NCBI RefSeq assembly: GCF_011682145.1
Contig: NZ_WHJH01000004.1
Coordinates: 124,001-188,000, forward strand
Direction of reading: 5' to 3'
DNA: 64,000 nt
Source: Massilia mucilaginosa
GTDB taxonomy: Bacteria; Pseudomonadota; Gammaproteobacteria; Burkholderiales; Burkholderiaceae_D
A model generated the notes under the pieces. That model saw nothing but the letters and a program-made list of their open reading frames with translations. It searched no databases and had not been told where the DNA came from. The translations under genes and the position numbers were made by a program. Shown piece by piece: positions 45,542-54,294 of this stretch. Positions within the stretch are counted from its first letter, which is position 1; each line of letters opens with the position of its first letter.

Positions 45542-46840
45542 ATGTCCACACTTCCCACCACCTTGCCCGCCTGGCTGGCCCTGCTCGAATCGCGCCACGC
45601 CGAAATCCACATCAACATGGGTCTGGACCGCGTGCGCCAGGTCAAGCAGCGCATGGGCCTCGCGTTCAGCTGCCCGGTGATCATGGTGGCCGGCACCAAC
45701 GGCAAGGGCTCGACTTGCTCGATGCTGGAAGCCATCCTGCTGCGCGCCGGCTACAAGGTGGGCCTGTACATCAAGCCGCACTTCCTCGACTTCAACGAGC
45801 GCGCCCGCATCAACGGCGACATGGCGTCCGACGACGCCCTCATCGCCAGCTTCAACGCGGTCGAAGCGCAGCGCGGCGACCTTGACCTGACCTACTTCGA
45901 ATTCACCACCCTGGCCATCATGCACCTGCTGGCCGCATCGAACCTCGACGTGGCCATCCTCGAAGTGGGCCTGGGCGGGCGCCTCGACGCGGTCAACGTG
46001 ATCGACGCCGATGTCTCCATCGTCACCTCGATCGATATCGACCACACCGACTTCCTCGGCACCACGCGCGACGAAATCGGCTTCGAAAAAGCCGGCATTT
46101 TCCGCCCCGGCAAAGCGGCCATCTGCAGCGACCCGGTGCCGCCGCAGTCGCTGATCGACCACGCCGCGGCGATCGGCGCCGACCTGTGGCTGCTGGGCCG
46201 CGACTTCAATTATTCCGGCGACAAGCAGCAGTGGAACTACGGCGGGCGCGAACAGCGCCGCAATTCGCTGGCTTACCCGAGCCTGCGCGGCGCCAACCAG
46301 CTGCTCAACGCCTCGGCCGCGCTGGCCGCGCTCGAAGTGCTGCGCTTCGCACTGCCTGTGGGCGCCCAGGAAGTGCGCACCGGGCTGGTCGTGGTCGAGC
46401 TGCCAGGGCGCTTCCAGGTGCTGCCGGGACGCCCGACCGTCATCCTCGACGTGGCCCACAACCCGCACGCGGCGGCGGCGCTGGCCCAAAACCTGGGCAA
46501 CATGGGATTCCATCCCTACACCTACGCCGTGTTCGGCATCATGCAGGACAAGGACATCGACGGCGTGATCGCTCCGATGGCCCAGTACGTCGACCACTGG
46601 TGCGTTGCCAACCTGCCATCACCGCGCGCGGCCGACCCGGAAACACTGGCCGCTACCCTGGCGGCGCTGCCGCCCGGCGACGCCAAACCGGGCGAACGCA
46701 GCGTGAATACCTTCGCCGATCCGGCCGCGGCTTTTGCAAATGCAATGAGTCGAGCCGGGGAGAATGATAGAATTGTGGTCTTTGGCTCCTTCTACACCGT
46801 CGCAGGTGTGATGGCTGCCCGAAAATCCTCACATCACTGA
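45542..46840 (+). CDS. folC: Bifunctional dihydrofolate/folylpolyglutamate synthase
   Basis: FolC adds glutamate to dihydropteroate and to tetrahydrofolates. It has 432 residues, with P-loop VAGTNGKGSTCSMLEAI, YFEFTTLAIMHL, EVGLGGRLDAVN and VDHTD-like (IDIDHTDFLG) motifs. The Mur-ligase-like C-terminal domain has ILDVAHNPHAA. ATG 45542 is preferred; an upstream TTG at 45497 lacks support. The SPOR gene starts 10 bases later. Confidence 0.95.
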   Translation: MSTLPTTLPAWLALLESRHAEIHINMGLDRVRQVKQRMGLAFSCPVIMVAGTNGKGSTCSMLEAILLRAGYKVGLYIKPHFLDFNERARINGDMASDDALIASFNAVEAQRGDLDLTYFEFTTLAIMHLLAASNLDVAILEVGLGGRLDAVNVIDADVSIVTSIDIDHTDFLGTTRDEIGFEKAGIFRPGKAAICSDPVPPQSLIDHAAAIGADLWLLGRDFNYSGDKQQWNYGGREQRRNSLAYPSLRGANQLLNASAALAALEVLRFALPVGAQEVRTGLVVVELPGRFQVLPGRPTVILDVAHNPHAAAALAQNLGNMGFHPYTYAVFGIMQDKDIDGVIAPMAQYVDHWCVANLPSPRAADPETLAATLAALPPGDAKPGERSVNTFADPAAAFANAMSRAGENDRIVVFGSFYTVAGVMAARKSSHH

Positions 46841-46850
46841 AGAAAAACGC

Positions 46851-47873
46851 ATGGGCTTGTTCTCGTTCCTCAATAAAAACAAGCAAGAATCCACGGAAGA
46901 TAGTGGCTATTATTCCAAGTCGGACGACGATAGCGTCGCCGCCCGTGCCCGTTCCAAGCGCGCGTCCAGCGCCAACGAACCCGCGGCGCGCCGCAGCAAG
47001 GAAGCGCGCGCCGCCGCCGACCCGGTTTTGCCCGAGAAGAAACGCGCGCGCCGCCGCCTGGTAGGCGCCATTGCGCTGGCGCTGGGCGTGGCGGTCGGCT
47101 TGCCGATGGTGCTCGACTCCGAACCGAAGCCGCTGGCCGGCGACATCGATATCCGCATTCCGTCCAAAGACAAGGTCGCACCGCAGGCGCAGCCGCGCGC
47201 CGTGGCCGCCGCCGATGCGCTCGACAAGCGCGAAGAAATCGTCGAGGTGCCGCCGACGCCGCTGGTGACCTTGCCGAAAGAGCGCCCGGTGCCAAGGGAG
47301 GAAACCAAGCCGCAACCGAAGCCGGTTGTCAAGCCGGAGCCGAAGCCGGTCGTCAAGCCCGAGCCGAAAGTCGTCGCCAAAGTCGAGAGACCGAAGCCGG
47401 AACCGAAGCCTGAGCCCAAGCACGAGCCGAAGCCGGAACCGAAACCGGAGCCGAAAGTCGCCGAGGTCAAGCGCGTCGAAAAACCGGTCGAAAAACCCGT
47501 CGAGAAGCCGCTTGAAAAACCGCTCGCCAAGGCGCCGCCCAAGGCCGAGGAAAAGGAAAAGCCGGCCGTCAAGCCGCCGGTGCCGGACGCCCAGCGCGCC
47601 ATGTCCATCCTTGAAGGCAAGGCGCCCGAGAAATCCGCCGACGACAACCAGCGCTACGTGGTGCAGGTCGCGGCGCTGGCCACCCAGGAAAAAGTCAACG
47701 AATTGCAGGCCAGGCTGGCCGGCGCCGGCATCCGCTCGTTCACGCACAAGACCTCGACCCAGTCGGGCGACCGGATCCGCGTGCAGGTGGGACCGTTCAA
47801 CAAAGATGAAGCCGAAAAAGTGCGCGCCAAGTTAAGCAAGATGGGACTGTCGGGCATCATGGTTCCGGGCTGA
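46851..47873 (+). CDS. SPOR-domain cell-division protein (DedD-like)
   Basis: This is a bitopic inner-membrane protein of 340 residues. It has a charged cytoplasmic tail of about 69 residues and one transmembrane helix at about 70-88 (LVGAIALALGVAVGLPMVL). A long periplasmic linker of KPEPKP and EKPVEKP repeats covers roughly residues 150-235. The C-terminal SPOR domain (about 265-340) begins RYVVQVAALATQEKVNELQ. SPOR domains bind denuded glycan at the division septum. The place between folC and cvpA is that of E. coli dedD. Confidence 0.9.
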   Translation: MGLFSFLNKNKQESTEDSGYYSKSDDDSVAARARSKRASSANEPAARRSKEARAAADPVLPEKKRARRRLVGAIALALGVAVGLPMVLDSEPKPLAGDIDIRIPSKDKVAPQAQPRAVAAADALDKREEIVEVPPTPLVTLPKERPVPREETKPQPKPVVKPEPKPVVKPEPKVVAKVERPKPEPKPEPKHEPKPEPKPEPKVAEVKRVEKPVEKPVEKPLEKPLAKAPPKAEEKEKPAVKPPVPDAQRAMSILEGKAPEKSADDNQRYVVQVAALATQEKVNELQARLAGAGIRSFTHKTSTQSGDRIRVQVGPFNKDEAEKVRAKLSKMGLSGIMVPG

Positions 47874-47898
47874 TGGTGCGGATGCGGGCGGACGCAAG

Positions 47899-48384
47899 GT
47901 GACCGAGTTCGATTATGTGGTGCTGGTGATCCTGGTGTCCTCGGGCGTCATCGGGACCCTGCGCGGCCTGGTCAAGGAAATCCTGTCGCTGATCAGCTGG
48001 GTGGTGGCCTTCGTCGTCGCCAACGCCTATGGCGCCCAGCTCGCGCCGATGCTGTCCATGATTCCCGGCGAGACGGTGCGCCTGATGGTGGCCTTCGTGG
48101 CGCTGTTCCTCGGCACCCGCATCGTCATGGGACTGGTCATGATGGCGGTCGACCTGGTGGTCAAGGCCACCGGATTGAGTCCGGCGAACCGCTTGCTGGG
48201 CGCCGTGTTCGGGCTCGCGCGCGGGCTTGTGATCGTGCTGGCCGCCGTCATTTTGTGCGGCATGACCGACCTGCCCAAGCAGGCTTTTTGGACCAACGCG
48301 GTCACGAGCCCCTGGGCGGAGCAGGGCGCGCGCATGGTAAAGACATTTTTGCCGCCGGAGCTGGCGCGGCATGTACAGTTTTGA
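47899..48384 (+). CDS. cvpA: CvpA family protein
   Basis: This inner-membrane protein of 161 residues has four predicted helices (DYVVLVILVSSGVIGTLRG, ILSLISWVVAFVVANAYG, RLMVAFVALFLGTRIVMGL, LLGAVFGLARGLVIVLAAV). It matches the CvpA family, linked to colicin V production and to envelope maintenance. The start is GTG 47899. It lies 25 bases after the SPOR gene and 35 before purF, the conserved order. Confidence 0.93.
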   Translation: MTEFDYVVLVILVSSGVIGTLRGLVKEILSLISWVVAFVVANAYGAQLAPMLSMIPGETVRLMVAFVALFLGTRIVMGLVMMAVDLVVKATGLSPANRLLGAVFGLARGLVIVLAAVILCGMTDLPKQAFWTNAVTSPWAEQGARMVKTFLPPELARHVQF

Positions 48385-48419
48385 CATTCTTTAAAATCAG
48401 TAGTCTCTAGGAGCGCTTC

Positions 48420-49940
48420 ATGTGTGGCATCGTCGGCGTCGTCTCGAATAACCCCGTTAATCAAGTGCTGTATGACGCTTTGCTGCTGTTGCAGCACCGC
48501 GGTCAGGATGCGGCGGGGATCGCAACCAGTCATTCCAATATGTTTAGCATGCACAAGGCCAATGGCCTGGTGCGTGACGTTTTCCGCACGCGTAACATGC
48601 GTTCGCTGCAGGGGAACTCGGGCATCGGCCACTGCCGCTATCCGACCGCCGGTTCGTCCAGCGAGGAAGAAGCGCAACCGTTCTACGTGAATGCGCCGTT
48701 CGGCATCACGCTCGCGCACAACGGCAACCTGACCAACCAGGAACAGCTCAAGTCCGAGATGTTCCGCAACGACCGCCGCCACATCAACACCGACTCCGAC
48801 TCGGAAGTGCTGCTCAACGTGCTGGCGCATGAAATCCAGGAATCGACCACCGGCTTCACGCTCGATCCCGATTCCATCTTCAAGGCTGTCGCCGCGGTGC
48901 ACCGGCGCGTGCGCGGCGCCTACGCCGTCGTCGCCCAGATCGCCGGCCACGGCCTGCTGGCCTTCCGCGATCCGTTCGGCATCCGTCCGCTGTGCATTGG
49001 CACCAACGAAACCGACAACGGCACCGAATACCTGGTCGCCAGCGAATCGGTGGCGCTCGAAGGCATGGGCTTCCGCTTCCTGCGCGATATCGCGCCGGGC
49101 GAAGCGGTCTTCATCGACATGGACATGAAGCTGCACGAACGCCAGTGCGCCGACAATCCGTCGCTCAATCCGTGCGCGTTCGAATACGTGTACCTGGCCC
49201 GCCCGGACTCGATCCTCGACGGCGCCTCGGTCTACGCCACGCGCCTGAAAATGGGCGAGTACCTGGCCGACAAAGTGCGCCAGCAGTTCAAGTCGGGCGA
49301 CATCGACGTGGTCATGCCGATTCCCGATTCTTCGCGTCCCGCCGCGATCCAGCTGGCACTCAAGCTGGGCGTCGAGTACCGCGAAGGCTTCATCAAGAAC
49401 CGCTACATCGGCCGCACCTTCCTGATGCCGGGCCAGGCGATCCGCCGCAAGTCGGTACGCCAGAAGCTCAACGCCATCGGCTCCGAATTCAAGGGCAAGA
49501 ACGTGCTGCTGGTCGACGACTCGATCGTGCGCGGCACCACCAGCCAGGAAATCGTGCAGATGGCGCGCGAAGCGGGCGCCCGCAACGTGTTCTTCGCCTC
49601 GGCCGCGCCTCCGGTGCTGTTCCCGAACGTGTACGGGATCGACATGCCGACCCGCGATGAACTGATCGCCTACGGCCGCAGCACCGAGGAAGTCTGCCGC
49701 GAGATCACGGCCGACGCCCTGGTGTACCAGGATGTCGATGCGCTCAAGCGCGCGATCTCCGACGTCAACCCGGCCCTGACCAGCTTCGAGGCGTCCTGCT
49801 TCGACGGCGTGTACGTGACCGGCGACGTCACGCCCGCCTACCTGGACCGGCTGGAATTCGCGCGCCACAATCCGAAAGCCGCACCGGCCGAAGACGCGGC
49901 GCGCACCCAGCTGAACCTGAACCTGGCGAACGCCGAGTAA
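48420..49940 (+). CDS. purF: Amidophosphoribosyltransferase
   Basis: PurF catalyses the first committed step of purine synthesis, from PRPP and glutamine. It has 506 residues. The nucleophile Cys2 follows the initiator Met in [11 protein letters not shown], and HRGQDAAGI and GHCRYPTAG belong to the glutaminase half. The phosphoribosyltransferase half has the PRPP loop [24 protein letters not shown] precedes the ATG. A PLP enzyme gene follows after three bases. Confidence 0.97.
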   Translation: MCGIVGVVSNNPVNQVLYDALLLLQHRGQDAAGIATSHSNMFSMHKANGLVRDVFRTRNMRSLQGNSGIGHCRYPTAGSSSEEEAQPFYVNAPFGITLAHNGNLTNQEQLKSEMFRNDRRHINTDSDSEVLLNVLAHEIQESTTGFTLDPDSIFKAVAAVHRRVRGAYAVVAQIAGHGLLAFRDPFGIRPLCIGTNETDNGTEYLVASESVALEGMGFRFLRDIAPGEAVFIDMDMKLHERQCADNPSLNPCAFEYVYLARPDSILDGASVYATRLKMGEYLADKVRQQFKSGDIDVVMPIPDSSRPAAIQLALKLGVEYREGFIKNRYIGRTFLMPGQAIRRKSVRQKLNAIGSEFKGKNVLLVDDSIVRGTTSQEIVQMAREAGARNVFFASAAPPVLFPNVYGIDMPTRDELIAYGRSTEEVCREITADALVYQDVDALKRAISDVNPALTSFEASCFDGVYVTGDVTPAYLDRLEFARHNPKAAPAEDAARTQLNLNLANAE

Positions 49941-49943
49941 CGG

Positions 49944-51188
49944 ATGAGCGAGAAGAAAAGCTACGGCTTCACCACGACCATCCTGCACAACGACCGGCAA
50001 AAGCCGATCGAGCATGGGTCGCTGCACAAGCCGATCCACACCTCGGTCACCTTCGGCTACAACGACGCGCGCCAACTGGCGTCGGTGTTCCAGGGGAAGG
50101 AAGCGGGCTTTCGCTACGGCCGCCAGGGCAATCCGACCATCTCCGCGCTCGAAGACAAGATCACGAAGATGGAAGACGGCGTCTCCACCCTGTGCTTTGC
50201 GACCGGCATGGGAGCCATCGGCGCCGTGTTCCAGGCGCTGCTGCGCGCCGGCGATCACATTGTGTCGTCGTCGTTCTTGTTCGGTAATACCAACAGCCTG
50301 TGGCAAACCGCCGCGGGGCAGGGCGTGGATGTGGCGTTTGCCGATGCCACCGACGTGGCCAACGTGGAAGCCGCGCTCACGCCGGCCACGCGGATGGTGT
50401 TCGTCGAGACCATCGCCAACCCGCGCACGCAGGTGGCGGACCTGGCGCGCATCGGCCAGTTGTGCAAGGAGCGCGGCATTCTGTTCGTGGTCGATAACAC
50501 CATGACCTCGCCCTACCTGTTCCGGCCAAAAACGGTCGGTGCGGGACTGGTGGTGAACGCGCTGACCAAGTCGATCGGAGGCCACGGCAATGCGCTCGGC
50601 GGCAGCCTGACCGACACCGGCATGTACGACTGGAGCGCGTTCCCGAACATTGCGGCCAACTACAAGCGCAATCCGCCGGCGCAGTGGGGCATGGCGCAGT
50701 TGCGCGCCAAGGCCCTGCGCGACTTCGGCGCCTCGCTGGCGCCGGAAGCGGCGCACCATATCGCGGTGGGGGCGGAAACGCTGGCGCTGCGCATGGAGCG
50801 GGCATCAAGCAATGCGCTGGCGGTCACGCGCATGTTAGAGGCCGACGAGCGCGTGGCGGCGGTGTACTACCCTGGTCTGGCCTCGCACCCGCAGCATGCG
50901 CTGTCGACCAATCTGTTCAAGGCCTACGGTTCGCTGTTCAGCTTTGAACTGAAAGACGGCATCGACTGCTTCGACTACCTCAATCGCCTCAAGCTCGGTA
51001 TTTCGGCCAGTAACCTGGGCGATACGCGCACGCTGGTCATTCCGGTCTCGCACACCATCTTCTACGAGATGGGTGCCGAGCGGCGCGCCAGCATGGGCAT
51101 CGCCGAATCGCTGATCCGGGTCTCGGTCGGCATCGAAGACAGCGCCGACTTGCTCGACGATTTTCAGTCCGCGCTGGCGGTCGCTTAG
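49944..51188 (+). CDS. Cystathionine gamma-synthase family PLP enzyme
   Basis: This fold-type I PLP enzyme of the Cys/Met metabolism family has 414 residues. The PLP Lys is in NALTKSIGGHGNALGG. FRYGRQGNPTISALEDKIT, CFATGMGAIGAVFQALL and RVSVGIEDSADLL are family motifs. It is only three bases after purF. That position in beta-proteobacteria usually holds a methionine-pathway enzyme (MetZ-like), but the N-terminus here (GFTTTILHNDRQKPIEHG) differs from typical MetZ. The exact substrate is therefore left open. The stop overlaps by two to three bases with the stop of the convergent SWIM gene. Confidence 0.9.
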   Translation: MSEKKSYGFTTTILHNDRQKPIEHGSLHKPIHTSVTFGYNDARQLASVFQGKEAGFRYGRQGNPTISALEDKITKMEDGVSTLCFATGMGAIGAVFQALLRAGDHIVSSSFLFGNTNSLWQTAAGQGVDVAFADATDVANVEAALTPATRMVFVETIANPRTQVADLARIGQLCKERGILFVVDNTMTSPYLFRPKTVGAGLVVNALTKSIGGHGNALGGSLTDTGMYDWSAFPNIAANYKRNPPAQWGMAQLRAKALRDFGASLAPEAAHHIAVGAETLALRMERASSNALAVTRMLEADERVAAVYYPGLASHPQHALSTNLFKAYGSLFSFELKDGIDCFDYLNRLKLGISASNLGDTRTLVIPVSHTIFYEMGAERRASMGIAESLIRVSVGIEDSADLLDDFQSALAVA

Positions 51189-53146
51189 CTGTCGCTGGCC
51201 AGGGTGTGCAGCAGCGCGTACAGCGCTGCCAGCCGCTCCGGCAGTATTCCCGGGTCGCTGCTTTTCACGCTCTCCAGCGCGGCGGCCAGGGCGTCGGCGC
51301 AGCGCGTCAGGCCGGCCGCGCGCAGGGCTGACGCCTGTTCCGCGGCGCGCACCACGGCGGCATCGCCCTGATGCCGCACTCCCTGGCGCAGGCTTTGCGC
51401 CAGCAGATTCATCGTCCCTTCCAACAGTTCATGCAGCGCGCTTTTGTCGTCGCCCTGGCCGCGCGCCAGATGCACGGGCGTGCCTTGCGCCGCCAGTTGC
51501 GGCACCTGCAAGCCCTGCGCCGTCAGCACCGCCAGCGGCATCATGCTCAGTTGCCCGGCCTCGCTCGATACGCTGCCCGCCAGCGCCAGCGGTCCATCGG
51601 CCAGCGCGCGCGCCAATGCATCGATGGCACCCGGCGTGGCCGGGTCGTGCCGCAGGCGCAGCAGCAGGAGATCGTCCTCCCCGAGCGCTACCTGCACGCG
51701 CGCGCACAAGGTCTGGCTGGCGGCATCCCACAGGCAGTCGACGACGGCCGCCACCGGCACCACATGCACATGCTCGATCGCGTGCAGCGGCCGCACGAAA
51801 TCGGGCGGCAGGGAGCGCAGGTGCGCGCGCAGGCTGGCCACGTCCGGCTGGCGCAGCGGACTTGCCAGCGTGTCCCAGGCGCCGCCGGACAGCGGCAGCG
51901 CCGACGTCTGCGTGGCGCCGGTGCCGACCGTCAGCAAGCCATTGGCGCGCCGCTTGGCCGCCCGCGTGACAATCTGGCTGGCCGCCAGCCGGTGCAGCGG
52001 CATGCCCACCAGGCGCCGGTCGCGCAGGGCGACGGCGGTGACGCCGCTGTCGCCGCGCGGCCAGGTTTTTTCCATGACGGTGACGGCCAGCGTGTCGGGG
52101 TCGGCCCAGATCATGCGCACGCCGTCGACCGCTTCGTCGGACCAGCACTGGCTGCCCATCGGCACCAGGCGCAGGTGGTCGAGCGCCACTTCACCGGAGA
52201 CCCCCACGCCGAGAATCTGGCTGGCCGGCAGGGGCGTGCGCGCGCGCGCCGCGCCCAGGCGGGCGATGAGCATCGAGACGAGGTGCAGCAGGGTGGCCGG
52301 ATCGGCATTGCTGGCGCGCGCATGCTGGCCGGCGACCGCCTGGCGCAGCTGGGTCAGCGCTTCGACCACCCAGCGCCATCCGAGCCGACCGGCTTCCTGG
52401 AGCGCCTTTTCGAAGCGCGTGTCGAGGATCAGGGGACTCTGGCTGGTGCCGTCGAGCCAGAGCTGGGACGCCAGCGCCACGATTGCTTCGGCAGCACTGC
52501 CGCCATCCTGCAGCGGCGCCGGCGCCGCATCGGCGCCCAGGTCCAGCTCCACCGTGATGCTGGCAAAGCCGCTCTGCTGGCGCTGGCCCTGCGCAAAGGC
52601 CCACACGGCCAGCGCAATGTGCGCGCAGTTCTCGGCCTGTTTGCAGTCGCAGCGCGCCAGCGCCAGGCTGGTACGCGACAAGAAGCGCACATCGCACATC
52701 GGCAGGCGGGCATTCGGCGTGGACCCGGCCGTGAGCCGGATCGCCGGGCGTGCGGCCGCCATGCGGCGTGCCTGCTCGAGCGTCGTGCGCGGCAGCAGAT
52801 CGACCGCGCCGGCCAGGGTCGACGGGCACCACGGCGCGGTGTCGGCCACGGCCTCGCTGGCGCCGCCGGCGTATTTGGACTGATACGCCAGCACCAGTGT
52901 GACCCGGTGCCGGCACAGGCCCGTGGCGGGACAGCTGCAGCGCGCTTCGCGCAGCGGCAGGCCAGGGGGCAGGGTGGTGCTGACGCCGTCGACGTAGCGC
53001 GCCAGCACGGTGCCGTCGGGCTGCTGTTCGATCTCGGGTAGCTTGCCTTCGACGACATCTTTCTGCGCGCGCTTCACGAAGCCCGCGTTCGACAGCGCGG
53101 TCAGCGCATCCACGCTCAGTTCCAGCAAATCGGTACGGGTGCTCAT
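51185..53146 (-). CDS. Double SWIM zinc-finger protein (YehQ-like)
   Basis: The 653-residue protein has two SWIM-type zinc motifs (CxCx5CxH): Cys70, Cys72, Cys78, His80 in CSCPATGLCRH, and Cys166, Cys168, Cys174, His176 in CDCKQAENCAH. The remaining part is Ala/Leu-rich and without a recognised domain. SWIM modules bind DNA or proteins. It is the last gene of the minus-strand operon. Its ATG overlaps the VWA stop (ATGA), and its own stop overlaps the convergent PLP enzyme. In E. coli the matching gene yehQ lies near yehL, yehM and yehP. Role unknown. Confidence 0.8.
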   Translation of the reverse strand: MSTRTDLLELSVDALTALSNAGFVKRAQKDVVEGKLPEIEQQPDGTVLARYVDGVSTTLPPGLPLREARCSCPATGLCRHRVTLVLAYQSKYAGGASEAVADTAPWCPSTLAGAVDLLPRTTLEQARRMAAARPAIRLTAGSTPNARLPMCDVRFLSRTSLALARCDCKQAENCAHIALAVWAFAQGQRQQSGFASITVELDLGADAAPAPLQDGGSAAEAIVALASQLWLDGTSQSPLILDTRFEKALQEAGRLGWRWVVEALTQLRQAVAGQHARASNADPATLLHLVSMLIARLGAARARTPLPASQILGVGVSGEVALDHLRLVPMGSQCWSDEAVDGVRMIWADPDTLAVTVMEKTWPRGDSGVTAVALRDRRLVGMPLHRLAASQIVTRAAKRRANGLLTVGTGATQTSALPLSGGAWDTLASPLRQPDVASLRAHLRSLPPDFVRPLHAIEHVHVVPVAAVVDCLWDAASQTLCARVQVALGEDDLLLLRLRHDPATPGAIDALARALADGPLALAGSVSSEAGQLSMMPLAVLTAQGLQVPQLAAQGTPVHLARGQGDDKSALHELLEGTMNLLAQSLRQGVRHQGDAAVVRAAEQASALRAAGLTRCADALAAALESVKSSDPGILPERLAALYALLHTLASDS

Positions 53147-54294
53147 TGCGCTATTTTCTCCGCCAGCCAGGCGGCCAGCTGGCCCGGCGTCATGGCGGCG
53201 ACGTGGGCGCCAACGCGCACCAGGCGCGCCGCCGTCTCGCGGTCGTAACTCGGATTGGCCGCCGAATCGAGCGCCGCCAGGCCCAGTACGGTGGCGCCGG
53301 CCGATATCAGCGCCTGCACGCGCCGCACCAGTTCCGTGTCATGGCCGCCTTCGTAAAAATCGCTGACCAGCACCACCACCGTGCGCTGCGGATTGACCAC
53401 CAGCGACTGCGCATACGCTACCGCGCCGGCGATATTGGTGCCGCCGCCGAGCTGCACTTTCATCAGCAGTTCGACCGGATCGGAAACATCGGCCGTCAGG
53501 TCCACGACCGTGGTGTCGAAAGCGATCAGCGAGGTACGCATGCCTGGCAGCTGCCACAGGCAGGCCGCCATCACCGCCGAGTGAATCACCGAATCGACCA
53601 TCGAGCCGCTCTGGTCGATCAGCAGGATGACGTCCCAGCGCTCGGCGTGGCGCTTGACGCGGCTGATGAAGGCCGGCCGCTTGATGTACAGTTTGCGCCG
53701 CTCCGGGTCCCAGTGTTTCAGGTTCCCGGCCACGGTGCGCTTGAAATCGAAATTGGCCGCCGCCGCGATGCGCGACGGGCGGCGCCGGTCGCGGCTGCCG
53801 CCAAACGCCTGGCGCACTTCGGTCACCAGTTTTTCCATGATGCGGCGCACCACTTCCGCCACCAGGCGGCGCGCCGCCGACAGCACGTCGGGGTTCATCA
53901 GGTGCTTGGTGTGCAGGACGGCGCGCAGCAGCGTCTCGGATGGTTCGATCCGCTCCAGCACTTCCAGGTTGGTCACCACGTCATCGATGCCGAAGCGTTC
54001 GACCGCGTCGCGTTCGAGGCGCTCGATCACCTCTTGCGGGAACAATTCGTGGATGGTGTTGATCCAGTCGGGCGTGCTCAGTACCGATGCACCGTCGGGC
54101 GAGCCGGTACGGTCCTGCGCTTGCTGGCGTTCGCCGCGCGCCAGCCGGTCCGGATCGCGCCCGTACAGCCACTCCAGGGCCTCATCGGCGGCACTGGCCG
54201 GGCCGGCCGGGCAAGGGATGCAATTTTCGGCGGTTTCGCCCAGCAGCAGGCGCCAGCGCACCAGCGGATCGGGCAGCGTCAATGGCCCGCTCAT
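53143..54294 (-). CDS. VWA-domain protein (YehP-like)
   Basis: The 383-residue protein has an N-terminal helical region and a von Willebrand A domain from about residue 218. The MIDAS metal site is complete: Asp227, Ser229 and Ser231 (DQSGS), Thr286 in GGGTNIAG and Asp312 in LVSDFYEGG. It has no signal peptide. VWA proteins encoded beside MoxR ATPases usually act with them as a metal-dependent chaperone or maturation pair. ATG 54294 overlaps the stop of the upstream gene, and the long in-frame extension to 54762 lies inside that gene and is not used. Confidence 0.88.
   Translation of the reverse strand: MSGPLTLPDPLVRWRLLLGETAENCIPCPAGPASAADEALEWLYGRDPDRLARGERQQAQDRTGSPDGASVLSTPDWINTIHELFPQEVIERLERDAVERFGIDDVVTNLEVLERIEPSETLLRAVLHTKHLMNPDVLSAARRLVAEVVRRIMEKLVTEVRQAFGGSRDRRRPSRIAAAANFDFKRTVAGNLKHWDPERRKLYIKRPAFISRVKRHAERWDVILLIDQSGSMVDSVIHSAVMAACLWQLPGMRTSLIAFDTTVVDLTADVSDPVELLMKVQLGGGTNIAGAVAYAQSLVVNPQRTVVVLVSDFYEGGHDTELVRRVQALISAGATVLGLAALDSAANPSYDRETAARLVRVGAHVAAMTPGQLAAWLAEKIAQ

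Noticed and set aside
47290-47560. DNA tandem repeat of functional interest in the SPOR gene
   Set aside because: The KPEPKP and EKPVEKP coding repeats are ordinary periplasmic linker sequence for SPOR proteins.
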